64,000 nt of DNA. Source: Diphasiastrum complanatum (Eukaryota > Streptophyta > Lycopodiopsida > Lycopodiales > Lycopodiaceae). The notes beneath the pieces were generated by a model. The model worked only from the letters and a program-made list of their open reading frames with translations, made no database searches and was not told where the DNA came from. The position numbers and the translations under genes were made by a program. Shown here one piece after another: positions 57,101-64,000 of the stretch. Within the stretch, counting starts at the first letter, position 1; every line of letters begins with the position of its first letter. The stretch spans positions 75,530,065 to 75,594,064 of the forward strand of contig CM055097.1 in the NCBI GenBank assembly GCA_029204225.1, written 5' to 3'.

Positions 57101-60100
57101 CAGATGCGGAGGTGAGGAAGGTGGGTGAATGGGATGGCATGCGGTCAGAATGGAATGCGGGTGGATGGGAGTTGGTTGCGATAGAATATGGTTGTGACGG
57201 GAGAATGCGAATGGAGGTGGAGGTGGAGGTGGTCCGTAAGGTGGTGCGAGTGCCGACTGTTGCGACTGAATGCGGCGGTTGCGGGGCAATGTGGAGGAAG
57301 GGTGATTGCGATGGTTGATGGTTGGGATGGTTGGGCCTTCAATGGAATGTGATGGTTGCGATTGGTGGAATGGGGTGTGGTCAGTTGCGGTGGTGAGGAA
57401 CTCGTTCTGTCCAGGATGGATTGAATCCCGTCCATTGAGATTTGATACAGTCTCTGTAGTTCAGATGTGAACGTTGTGCTCCGGTTGAGATTTTACAGAG
57501 GGCTCCAGTTGAGATTTCACAGAGAGCTCCAGTTGAGATTTAACAGAGGGCTCCGGTTGAGATTTCACAGAGAGCTCCGATTGAAATCTGAGGCAGTGCG
57601 TCGGTTGAGATCTGTCAGATTGGCTTCGGTTGAGATCTGATGCAGTGCGTCGGTTGAGATGTGAGGTAGTGCGTCGGTTGACATTTGAACAATTGACTTC
57701 GGTTGAGATTTGATGCAGTGCGTCGATTGAAATCTGAACGAGCACTCCGGTTGAGATGTAAGCTGGTCCTTCAGTTGAGATTTAGGCTGGGCTCCGGTTG
57801 AGATTTGAAGCATGAGAAAACTGGAGGAGCGGGAGCCTGGATAGAAGGAAATCCAGGTCTGTTAGTGTGTTTGCTTACAAGCGTGGATTTGGGTAATGAT
57901 GTAGCCAACAATGTGGCTCTGTCCAGTTTGTAGAAATTCAGAGGTGTTGAAAGATTGGGAGTTTGTTTGCAGGGATCTGAGTGTGGACAATGTTGCTGTT
58001 CTGTGTGATGTAGAATGCATTGGGGTTCAAGTAGCAACGATGTCAAATGTTGACAGATCCCCTACTCCAAAGGATCTGTTGGTTTTCTTATTCTTTTTGT
58101 TTTACTTACTCAAAACCGTTTCCGCCTGTTACCAGGCTTCAGGGCATTCGTTATGTGTGCTCTTGATATTACAATGCCAAACCAGGCAGAAGGGATAGAT
58201 TGTCGTTGTAGTATATTTTTGTCCTGCCTGTCAGAGGACAACTCAGGGTCGAACTCTCTTGAACGCACTTACATTCATACATAGATGCAAGCCAAGAACG
58301 CTCATTCACAGATCAGAGTGCAGCCCAAATGAACATTCTGTAGATTCTACAGCTACCTACTCTAAAAATGAACTAAATCAGAGCCTAAGCATTACTAAAC
58401 TGAGCTACACTTGCATAAATTGACAAAACAAGAAACAAGAACTAATCTACAGCATGTTAGAAGTCCAAGAATCAAGAAACCAACCAGTCTTTTGATTCTT
58501 GGACATCCCAAGAACATCAAGAACTGGATTGTAAAGAGATATGCGAGAACTACACCACAAATCTAGCCTATTTAGTTTACCTGAATGTTGGTTCCTACAT
58601 TAATCAACAAACAAGAAAAGCAACTAACCCACTCTACGAAAGCAGCAAATCTAATCCACTGTATAGTCCACAACCACACACAAAAGGAGGGAAGGGCAAG
58701 ATCATAAATGCATCTCTCAAGAAACAAGCATGATCAAGGAGCTCAATGGATGCACCAAACTCGTGAAGACTCTTCTCATTTCAGCATGGAGTTGATACAA
58801 TTCACAAAAAGCTCCTCTACTCAAACAAGGAGTCTCTTAAATAAGCAAGAGAGCTCCTTAGGTGGCATCCTAGTGGAATTTCCACATTTCACAATTTACA
58901 AGTGGAATAATGCTCTCCACTAGAGGTCACCATCAAAAGGTGGCTCACTCTACTTTCTTTAAGAGGGGTCTACTTGCATTTAATACATTTGCCTAGAAAT
59001 ACTAGTTCCTACATGGTCATTCCATCTTCCGGGATTCACCATGAGGCTTACACAGTTCTTGCATGTCTTTTCTAGCTAGTATTTCTTGGCTCTCATACTC
59101 GGCTCTCTCGTCTTCTCAGAGATCTCCTCGGTTTAAGGTGAGAGGTGCTCTTGAGTTGCTCTGTCTGTGGGGATTCGTCAGAATCAGCCAACAACTAGGT
59201 AAACCGCAACAACAGTAGGGAATCGGATCCGATGCAAACCCAACCAAACCAAACCTAGATCGATCCGATCTAGCCCCAAGCTATGGATCAATCCCTCAAT
59301 AGGAGCGAAGAGTCACATTAGCAGCATGTAGCTACTATCATCAGACCAAGCATACACTAGTGAGAGCCCAATGGGTATATTTATACCCTCCAAGGCCCAT
59401 GCACAACTAGTAGTTCACTGTGACACCTAACTAAACACATTTGTAACCTACTATCTGGGCCACATCCTCCAATTCCCATATGAGTCACTGATAGACCTAT
59501 AAAAATCCACCACCTTGAGTTTAGGCTCCAACCATTAATTATGACCATATACACATGAGGGCCCCAAACCCCTCATAATCATTATTAAATTACGGGTCAA
59601 GGTAGGCCTATTGACCTCCTAACGGGATAATAATCCAAGATCAATCCAGTTGTGGGCATGACAATTATGAGGAGGATGAGTATGAGGATGAGGATGAGGG
59701 GTATCCTGCCTCCAAATCCATTGCTCTATCCAACGAGGACTTTATCCTTGATGTTTGGGAAGAGGAGACTTGACAGCACCTGTTCGGAGGAGGCTTGGTG
59801 TTACGTACCCATAAGGGCACGTAACAAGTTACCTGAGGTGACGATCTTTGGACCCGCGTCAGTGTGCACAACTGACGCGTGAGATGTATGTGCACAAGCC
59901 TTGACTTAGTGACTTGTGACATTTATTATCTATGATCATCATACATATCATCTTTTATTATTAGTTTTAACTTTTAACATCTTATGATGATTTGAATTTT
60001 TACTCTTATGTCTGTAGATTTGTTACAACTTACTTGTGATTTGTGTTTCAAGTTTGAAGTTTTATCAGTTCAATTTTAGGGTTTGGGGGGCTCCACAGCT

Positions 60101-60191
60101 CCACTAAGTTCTAATGAATCATGAAGTAGTACGTAACAACTTACAAGATGGACTTTGAGGGTGGCATCTTCCTTTGACTCTTGAAAGTTAA

Positions 60192-60254
<63 letters not shown>

Positions 60255-62321
60255 ATTGATCTATCATCCAGATTGTCATTTCTAACTCAATGCTCACAGC
60301 TCACCTAACTCTTGAGAGTTAGATGAGCTGTGAGGAAGATGTGGAAGCAATACTGGAAACAGAATATGGCATAGGGACATTAGCCCCTTTACGATGGGTA
60401 TTTCGGACCTGAGGAAAGCCTAAGAAGAGATGGAACTACAACAAGAAGCCGCAAAGATAGAGGGTGATCACTTTTCCACAGGCAATTACCACTGACAATC
60501 CACTAGGTCAACGATGGCTACAGCAGTGCGCTAGAGACAACAACGATCCCTGGCCTCCTAGCATCGAAGCGCTGCCAATAGACCCCATGTTCAATGGCTG
60601 GAGGGTGCAGCGGTGGAACTCGGCCAGAACAGCCTCAACAAAGATGGAGGGAGAGTCCAGCCTCAACAGCCATGGAGCAACCTCAGCCAGCCATGAGCAC
60701 CCTCAGCAGCAATGGAGCCTCAGCAAGAAAGGGCGCCATCGTGCTGAACGGCCTCCACGGTAGCTTGGCTCTACAACGTAAAGCATCTAAGTGGCATACA
60801 TATGCTCATTCTCATTTGTCTACCTCTAAGTGCATGTCTTTTTACATGTGCTTCACCTACTTATGTTATCCAATGATTATGCATTTGCTTTTGAGAGTCC
60901 TTCTGTGCATGAGAGTAGCGTCATAGATATTGAGAGTGATACTGATGAGCATCCTTCTGAATCTATTTTTGAGTGCCCTTGTGAGCTTCCTTCTACAAGT
61001 GAGGCTGAGTCTTATCGACATATTGAAACAACACTCAGCGAGGATCGAGGAAAAGCCAACTAGCCACAAAGCTCAAACAACAAGTACCCCAGAAATAAGA
61101 GTAGAATATATGTTTCTCTGCCATGACCACTAACATGTAAGGCTGAATGATTAGTATTGTGCTAGACTAGTCTCTATTCATAGCTGGTGAGGTGTGCAGT
61201 CAGACGATAGAAGAGGGCAAAGTTGTAGGGTGAATATAAGCAGTAGGAGAAAAAGTTTATTTGATAGTAAAGAGGGAACATGCTTGAATCAGTGGATAGG
61301 ATACCACTACTCAAAGAACAGTTCAATCAACCCAGTGGCAGTGTGCCTTTCATCCAATGATTCACAAAAAAAACTACAAAGCTATCTACATATCATAGAT
61401 GCAGCTGCGAACCGTGATTCGCGATTCAAGTTAAGGTTTGGAGAATTGTTTTTTTTTTTGGTGGGTAATATGAGTATCAGCTTGAAGCTCTTGGCGAGAG
61501 CAGTGCATTTATGCAGGTTGCTAGTAGTTTCAGGTACAGTATGGTCCATTTCATGGTAGATATATAGCTGGAAAAATGTTTTACGCAGGATTCAAATTGG
61601 CTAAAAACTGTGACTGTTGAAGCAACCAGTAATGCGGTCCATTTCAGCATGTGTCACACCCAAACGTATCGACGCAGGTTCTAGCTGCCATAGCACATCT
61701 TAGTTGCACAATTGGGTAGCGCTTAATGAATAGGAGACATTATGTGATTAAAGATGTTGTGTTATGGCAGCTGGAACCTTCGATTTCTTGCCCCATGCAA
61801 CTCAAACTCCATTGCCACCACGCACAGTGCCTCCGAATCACCGAGTAGATGCTCGTCGTCGGATCTTCAACAGCTGTAATCTGCTCTCTATCACTATTTC
61901 TCCCAAACTTTCCTTCTCTCACCGCACAAGGCCGACTCGTGGGAGAAACCAGATTGAAGGAAAAAGAAATTTTGTTGCAAATCTATCCTCAGTCGTGAAT
62001 TGCGAATCGCAAATTGCTATTGCCCGCGAATCACGATTCACTACAACCGTGCTACATATCATGTAGACACCTCCCAGCTACATGGCAAAAAGTGTCAACG
62101 GAAGAGCAGACTCATATTAATAAAACTTAAGAAAGTATGCCTAGTTGCAACAACTTCATGTGCTTTAAATTGCATGTCTGGAATGGCTCTCACATTAGAA
62201 AGTAAATCAAAAACGATGATTTTATAAAAGTACAATGAAAACAGACCTCCTCTTACCTTTGAGCGATAACCAACATCGAGAATGCCAAAACCTCGACTTG
62301 GAATGCGTGCTTCCTCAAATT
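45093..62321 (-). CDS. HCF136: HCF136 / Ycf48-like photosystem II assembly factor, last three exons
   Basis: Three minus-strand exons (62257-62321, 45547-45662, 45093-45156) join in frame to give the C-terminus of HCF136: FEEARIPSRGFGILDVGYRS, then DEVWAAGGSGILLRTLDGG with TWKRDKVADSIAANLYSV, then FIDDKGFVLGNDGVLLRYLS and TGA. Residue order and length match the known protein end, which forms the last blades of a seven-bladed propeller. The known protein sits in the thylakoid lumen and binds early D1/D2 intermediates of photosystem II. Phases agree: YRSK|DEVW is phase 0, and the next junction splits the lysine codon AA|G. The span includes a ~16.6-kb intron filled with retrotransposons. Upstream exons lie beyond the window. 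Nothing in the three exons shows clear loss of function, apart from uncertainty at the 5' edge of the 62.3-kb exon. Confidence 0.88.
45547..45662 (-). CDS. HCF136: HCF136 penultimate exon
   Basis: Acceptor CTTAACAG, donor GTGTGT after AA of the split lysine codon. 116 bases code for 38 residues plus two bases, starting DEVWAAGGSG, a BNR/propeller blade. The intron to the terminal exon is 390 bases. Confidence 0.92.
46615..47735 (-). repeat. 3' LTR of the 12.6-kb element
   Basis: 1121 bases, TGTTGACAGATCCCC to CAGCCAACA. It lacks a short ~25-base segment near 46932 (around CATTACTAAACTGAGC) that the other copy has. Confidence 0.92.
47736..47922 (-). other. 3' internal end of the 12.6-kb element
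   Basis: Short non-coding piece between the 3' LTR and the nested insertion, ending in the nested element's TSD TTAAC (47918-47922). A + frame here has no recognisable motif. Confidence 0.5.
47923..48364 (-). repeat. 3' LTR of the nested element
   Basis: AGTTACGAATAG to CCATAACT; ends are AGTTA/TAACT inverted repeats, not TG/CA. Confidence 0.9.
48412..49158 (-). pseudogene. Chromovirus integrase C-terminus and chromodomain
   Basis: The 248-codon minus-strand frame contains RYQTSVDRHRCHVEFQLGD and VYLCLRFARHHF, then KLAPRYYGPYRILEVLSPVT, the region after the integrase core. VFHVSLLRAA and a chromodomain follow: ILQVRLYHSRRCRQIQFLVQ, then WDGRPIEEATWEPINVF. The integrase zinc finger and catalytic D-D-E core are missing upstream, and the first ~45 residues are out of character, so a frameshift or deletion lies near 49020. 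In intact relatives the chromodomain steers integration to heterochromatin. The C-terminal alanine-rich tail ends 48 bases before the 3' LTR. Confidence 0.82.
49256..50530 (-). CDS. 424-codon frame of unknown function inside the nested element
   Basis: A long uninterrupted minus-strand frame lies where reverse transcriptase, RNase H and the integrase core should be. It shows none of their motifs (no YxDD, no DTG, no HHCC). Composition is odd: very rich in Trp, His, Phe, Tyr and Leu with hydrophobic runs (HSWLLHIAWFSFGPVDWYWF). The phrases LLHIAWF and LLHIAWS recur, suggesting internal duplication. It may be an open frame by chance in rearranged pol-derived or captured DNA. It does not look like a normal soluble protein, and no signal peptide is clear. 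Expression is not supported by anything visible. Confidence 0.25.
   Translation of the reverse strand: MYVFAHTSDCPPGSVVGAVSFPLVSISPSLESVMADVPADFYGVLHGSTFDGSLAIGDQVVSSFALLHGSLLEVCDLPHDISMVPDMIHAPLALTVTHFSSEDICQMVAITYLGYLYAGIFLDEYTDILPSPGVSTYRFVAVHADAMDIWHSWLLHIAWFSFGPVDWYWFFHIIDRLWCRYLYDYACGSLSVPWIVAHCQAWHILLAWVIASVLATVCLGDLQVPCHFRLLHIAWSPMLSCHFVLVFRDHQGTLREFLLLSWIVFGDVAAIYFSVAHMCFDTHSQLHVDIAPMLATDVAELVPRSSAFLLFLNCAPGVYFGITLAASSDGSSDSPSVFGVSYDGLVCPYEAFLDKFFGYSLSVEASTISRFVATIFMHHVFLDDALISWTFWSFWHAALLVMGLEGTVCHWYFSFMGAMDTLGF
50700..51204 (-). pseudogene. Gag remnant of the nested element
   Basis: 51204-50977 encodes FMELSYLFTDLQPTELISRY then GLRGALRYDVSSFRPPTLVE, a typical Gypsy gag C-terminal block. 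After a serine/proline-rich stretch in another frame, RLCFRCKSPDN near 50770-50740 is the start of a zinc knuckle whose second half is out of frame. The N-terminal half of gag is missing: the frame begins almost at the primer-binding site. Frameshifts make it non-functional. Confidence 0.65.
51215..51226 (-). promoter_or_regulatory. Primer-binding site (tRNA-iMet type)
   Basis: GCTCTGATACCA touches the LTR at 51227, which fixes AGTT as the true LTR terminus. Confidence 0.9.
51227..51669 (-). repeat. 5' LTR of the nested element
   Basis: 443 bases matching 47923-48364 with few differences, indicating a fairly recent insertion. Confidence 0.9.
51675..53800 (-). other. Internal region of the 12.6-kb element, no polymerase found
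   Basis: Several minus-strand frames of 70-140 codons (for example 52166-51735 and 52699-52478) are rich in Ser, Pro and Lys with no pol motif. A run of about 14 C residues lies at 52813-52827. Confidence 0.5.
53802..55135 (-). pseudogene. Gag of the 12.6-kb element
   Basis: Begins MDQQQDPEVPDDYPYEIRSP at 55135 and parallels the + strand gag at 39.06-40.3 kb. The frame is shifted near 54870 and again near 54680 (LDLPKF, then DVYGETSPDAMVQLFS). 54678-54136 holds SFIKRFKPFRLIESPFVK, YIERFKRLKSQVQEQP and WKSQVELLNKQHQLQMEEL. 54056-53802 carries a zinc-knuckle pair, CFICGETGRFMVDC and CSDCIRKHSFKDC, that the + strand paralogue does not match exactly. At least three frameshifts, so no full protein is made. 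Confidence 0.85.
55140..57830 (-). repeat. Long repeat-rich leader of the 12.6-kb element
   Basis: Two repeat types. From ~55230 to ~57380 the + strand is dominated by TGCGGT/GCGGTTG-type words with local tandem units (for example GTGTCAACGG near 55970-56030). Around 56460-56600 and 57470-57810 units of ~33 bases around CTCCGGTTGAGATTT repeat; these are the inverse of the array at 38.2-38.9 kb. Long Pro/His/Ser frames on the minus strand are repeat translations. Confidence 0.85.
56384..56401. repeat. (GATA)n microsatellite
   Basis: Four to five AGAT units within the leader. Confidence 0.8.
58034..58045 (-). promoter_or_regulatory. Probable decayed primer-binding site (tRNA-Asp type)
   Basis: On the minus strand, two bases from the 5' LTR, TGACATCGTTGC resembles the Asp-tRNA site TGGCGCCGTTGC used by Athila/Tat-type Gypsy elements; three differences, all transitions. 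Confidence 0.45.
58048..59195 (-). repeat. 5' LTR of the 12.6-kb element
   Basis: 1148 bases, TGTTGACAGATCCCC to CAGCCAACA, followed by TSD ACTAG. Confidence 0.92.
59201..59663 (-). mobile_element. Older LTR, disrupted by the 12.6-kb element
   Basis: In reverse complement it matches the + strand LTR at 63.32-63.68 kb: shared blocks include CTTGGAGGGTATAA, GGGCTCTCACT, TAGCTACATGCTGCTAA and GGTTTGGTTGGG. On the minus strand it starts TGTCATGCCCACAAC at 59663. Its other end should lie left of 46610, so the 12.6-kb element split it. Confidence 0.65.
59664..59798 (+). pseudogene. C-terminal tail of an element polyprotein
   Basis: The + frame reads NYEEDEYEDEDEGYPASKS and ALSNEDFILDVWEEET then stop. 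The acidic run and position just before an LTR-like sequence suggest the end of a gag or pol protein; the rest is missing. Confidence 0.35.
59799..60138 (+). mobile_element. Possible LTR of ~340 bp
   Basis: Starts TGTTACGTAC and ends TACGTAACA, forming inverted ends. No second copy and no TSD were found. A palindrome at the start (TGTTACGT with ACGTAACA at 59819-59826) gives an alternative explanation. Confidence 0.35.
60195..60253. repeat. (GA)n microsatellite
   Basis: Nearly 30 GA units. Confidence 0.95.
60254..61670. other. Intronic DNA without supported gene
   Basis: A + frame at 60464-60763 (LGQRWLQQCARDNNDPWPPS) and one at 60830-61063 look partly protein-like but have no recognisable motif or splice partners. 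Confidence 0.35.
61672..61782. repeat. Small inverted repeat
   Basis: CGCAGGTTCTAGCTGCCATA at 61672 pairs with TATGGCAGCTGGAACCTTCG at about 61763, arms of ~30 bases around a ~50-base loop. Confidence 0.6.
62257..62321 (-). CDS. HCF136: HCF136 exon upstream of the giant intron
   Basis: Reads (E)FEEARIPSRGFGILDVGYRS-K followed by donor GTAAGAGG. The 5' edge is ambiguous. A standard CAG acceptor 11 bases upstream would add GTGAGTGAG but put the rest out of frame by one base; the in-frame reading needs an acceptor ending GTGAG. Confidence 0.85.
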
Positions 62322-62803
62322 CTCACTCACCTGATAACAAAAACACCTAATTTCATCAATGGCGGAATATCAACATCATTCAAGCTCATCAAATCCAGCC
62401 CACAGTAATCCCTCAAAATTTAAGTTTTTTTATTATGCCATGATAGGCTTACTATTATCTCAGAGATGCATTAGTACTATAGGCCCATGTGCCAAAAACT
62501 TGGAAGGTAGCAATAAAAGGTTCCATAGTCTTCTCACTATGAAGTTAATACTGATTTCAATTTCCAAATATCTAGAGGCCTGGAAATCGCTACATGTTAA
62601 AACATTTCTACTCCTATTTCAGAGAGATTATCATTCAAATACATTTTATAAAGCTTCAAAGTTGGATGTCACACGAATTCTCCAAGTTTCATCACTTATA
62701 CCTCTAAAATAATTTCTTACCCTGCAAGCGCACATATGAATTTTTTATATCTAAGCAGTATTGGTTCACGTCATACCACATCAAGGTTGCAGTCTGCGTT
62801 CCA
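62322..62803 (-). other. Next upstream HCF136 intron, start
   Basis: No exon matching the preceding part of HCF136 was found. The sequence is AT-rich and runs into an LTR-associated primer-binding site. Confidence 0.5.
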
Positions 62804-62815
62804 GCTCTGATACCA
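62804..62815 (-). promoter_or_regulatory. Primer-binding site (tRNA-iMet type)
   Basis: GCTCTGATACCA directly before the LTR start TGTAGGAAAT. Confidence 0.8.
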
Positions 62816-63317
62816 TGTAGGAAATAGAAGCCTAAGGATCCAGAATCTTAACTATTCAATCACACAAAGCATTCTCAAAAGAAAGAGAGAGATGGCTAGA
62901 AACCCTCTTGTAGAAACTCGTGGACAGCCAAGGAGAATAGTCAGTATTGCTTACAAAAGTGTCTCATACAAATGGGATGCACACACATATATAGTCCAAG
63001 ATGACTATCTAACTTCATGACTATTGGCTATCCAACTACTTGACTATTGGCTATCCAACTACTTGATTGTTCACTATCCAACTTTCTATAAGTTACATAG
63101 AAAGAATAAGGTACCTCCAATATGTCAAGTTGGGGTACTTAATGTCACAATTAGGCCTAGTGGACCCATGAGTCCTTACCAAGTTAATTTCATACTAACT
63201 TAGCTAACTCTAAGTTTAGTAGGCCTAATATAATAAATGACCATGGTTACACAACTCTCGACCTTTTGGGTCAAAGTAACCTATGGTAATGTAAGCAATT
63301 CCATTTACATTCCAACA
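62816..63317 (-). mobile_element. LTR, minus-oriented, body largely missing
   Basis: 502 bases from TGTAGGAAATAG to ACATTCCAACA; on the minus strand it starts TGTTGGAA and ends TTCCTACA, a good inverted repeat. It lies against the + strand LTR that follows. Only about 100 bases of interior remain to the left. Confidence 0.7.
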
Positions 63318-63683
63318 AACACATGGTGGTGGAGTTGGTATGGGTTTATCAGTGAAGTCATTAGGAACTGGATGACGTGGCCCAGATAGGCTGCAGAGGT
63401 GTCTAGTGATGTGTCACAATGCACTACTAGTGGTGCAATGAACCTTGGAGGGTATAAGTATACCCTATTGGGCTCTCACTGTGTAGGCTTGATTCTGTGA
63501 TTGGTAGCTACATGCTGCTAAGTGTGCTTCCTCTTTCCATGACTGTGATTGATCCATAGCCTGGGGGCTAGATCCGTACGATCTAGGTTTGGTTGGGCTG
63601 GTTTATCACCACCCGTCCCCTCGTGTTGTTGCTTCTATTGGTTATGCTTAGACTAGTATCCTCTTGTGAGTAGGACGTTATAT
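63318..63683 (+). mobile_element. LTR of the family split at 59.2 kb, + strand
   Basis: Matches the reverse complement of 59201-59663 from the TGGCCCAGATAG block onward. Its first ~100 bases are missing or replaced by the LTR ending at 63317. Confidence 0.65.
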
Positions 63684-63695
63684 TGGTACAGAGCC
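63684..63695 (+). promoter_or_regulatory. Primer-binding-site-like sequence
   Basis: TGGTACAGAGCC resembles TGGTATCAGAGC with one base deleted. The leader then runs to the window end. Confidence 0.5.
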
Positions 63696-64000
63696 AGTCT
63701 AAGCAAGATTTTTGCCCATTGGAAGTGCTGTGAGAAATCTCGAGCTTTTTCTCAAGATTTCGGTGGAGTAAGCAACAAGTGGTGGAATTTCGGATTTTTC
63801 TTTCCCGTTGGAGATTTTTTTTTTCGAAGTGCAATCGTTTGTGTGTTAAGTGCACTACCAAGATCACATTCGGTTCGGTTTTTGTGCATTTCGAATTGAT
63901 TTTTTGGAAGAAATCTGTTTAGAGTTCCATTGTTGTTGATTAGTTTGCGATAGGCACTTTATCGAAGCAACGGTTACTTTAATGGTTGCTGGATTTTTTC

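Larger units (their letters stand above)
46615..59195 (-). mobile_element. 12.6-kb Gypsy-type LTR element with nested insertion, TSD ACTAG
   Basis: LTRs at 46615-47735 and 58048-59195 are near-identical. ACTAG flanks both outer ends (46610-46614 and 59196-59200), and LTR ends TGTTG/CAACA are inverted repeats. Gag lies at 55135-53802 on the minus strand, after a long repeat-rich leader. No reverse transcriptase, RNase H or integrase of its own was found, so it looks gag-only and non-autonomous. Without the nested element it is about 8.8 kb. Confidence 0.9.
45663..62256 (-). other. 16.6-kb HCF136 intron
   Basis: Bounded by GTAAGAGG at the donor and CTTAACAG at the acceptor. It contains, in window order: unremarkable AT-rich DNA to 46609; a 12.6-kb LTR element with a second element nested in it; an older LTR into which the first inserted; a + strand polyprotein tail and LTR-like sequence; a GA microsatellite; and a small inverted repeat. 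Confidence 0.82.

Noticed and set aside
55233-57435. Long Pro/His/Ser-rich minus-strand frames
   Set aside because: By-products of the GCGGTT-rich leader repeats of the 12.6-kb element; no domain, and no conservation in the related leader at 38 kb.
59799-60138. Confident solo LTR
   Set aside because: Ends are inverted repeats but no target duplication or second copy exists, and an internal palindrome explains the start; kept only as a low-confidence feature.

Overview
The window is nuclear DNA of a land plant with a large, repeat-rich genome. Two host genes show this: an intronless half-size ABCG transporter of the plant ABCG5/10 type, and the last three exons of HCF136 (Ycf48-type photosystem II assembly factor), which have spliceosomal introns. 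No rRNA or intact tRNA gene, CRISPR array or bacterial-type operon was seen. Very long introns and layered LTR retrotransposons would suit a fern, another seed-free plant or a gymnosperm; I cannot settle which from sequence alone.

Layout. 1-1413: two oppositely oriented pieces of an uncharacterised mobile-element-like protein; a second copy lies near 21.1-21.9 kb. 2.7-7.4 kb: an LTR, then a decayed Copia element broken by a Gypsy RT/RNase H/integrase fragment and a piece of another LTR. 9.07-9.53 kb: a ~97-bp tandem array upstream of the ABCG gene (10078-12129). 12.9-18.55 kb: an LTR pair around 4.7 kb of non-coding DNA (LARD-like). 18.7-21.1 kb: stacked LTR and leader remnants. 22-27 kb: a tandem duplication, a cluster of G-boxes, a ~370-bp foldback hairpin, Copia relics and AC microsatellites. 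28.3-32.7 kb: a TSD-flanked Gypsy element reduced to gag-protease. 33.0-36.1 kb: a gag-only Copia element whose 5' LTR is split by ~840 bp bounded by AC microsatellites. 36.4-37.8 kb: another LTR pair. 38-40.4 kb: Gypsy leader and gag on the + strand, with an 84-bp tRNA-like insertion in the leader. It abuts a minus-strand Gypsy RT/RNase H (40.4-42.3 kb) that is split by a 378-bp MITE.

45.1-62.3 kb is one gene locus. HCF136 runs on the minus strand; its two last exons are at 45.1-45.7 kb and the preceding exon at 62.26-62.32 kb, so one intron is about 16.6 kb. Most of that intron is a 12.6-kb LTR element (46615-59195, TSD ACTAG), itself carrying a 3.75-kb chromovirus-type element (47923-51669, TSD TTAAC). 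The rest is older LTR debris. No upstream HCF136 exon was found between 62322 and 64000, so the gene continues beyond the window.

The mobile elements are mostly non-autonomous or broken: gag without polymerase, LTRs without coding regions, and fragments nested in one another. The two host genes have no evident functional link: one is a plasma-membrane type exporter, the other a thylakoid-lumen assembly factor.
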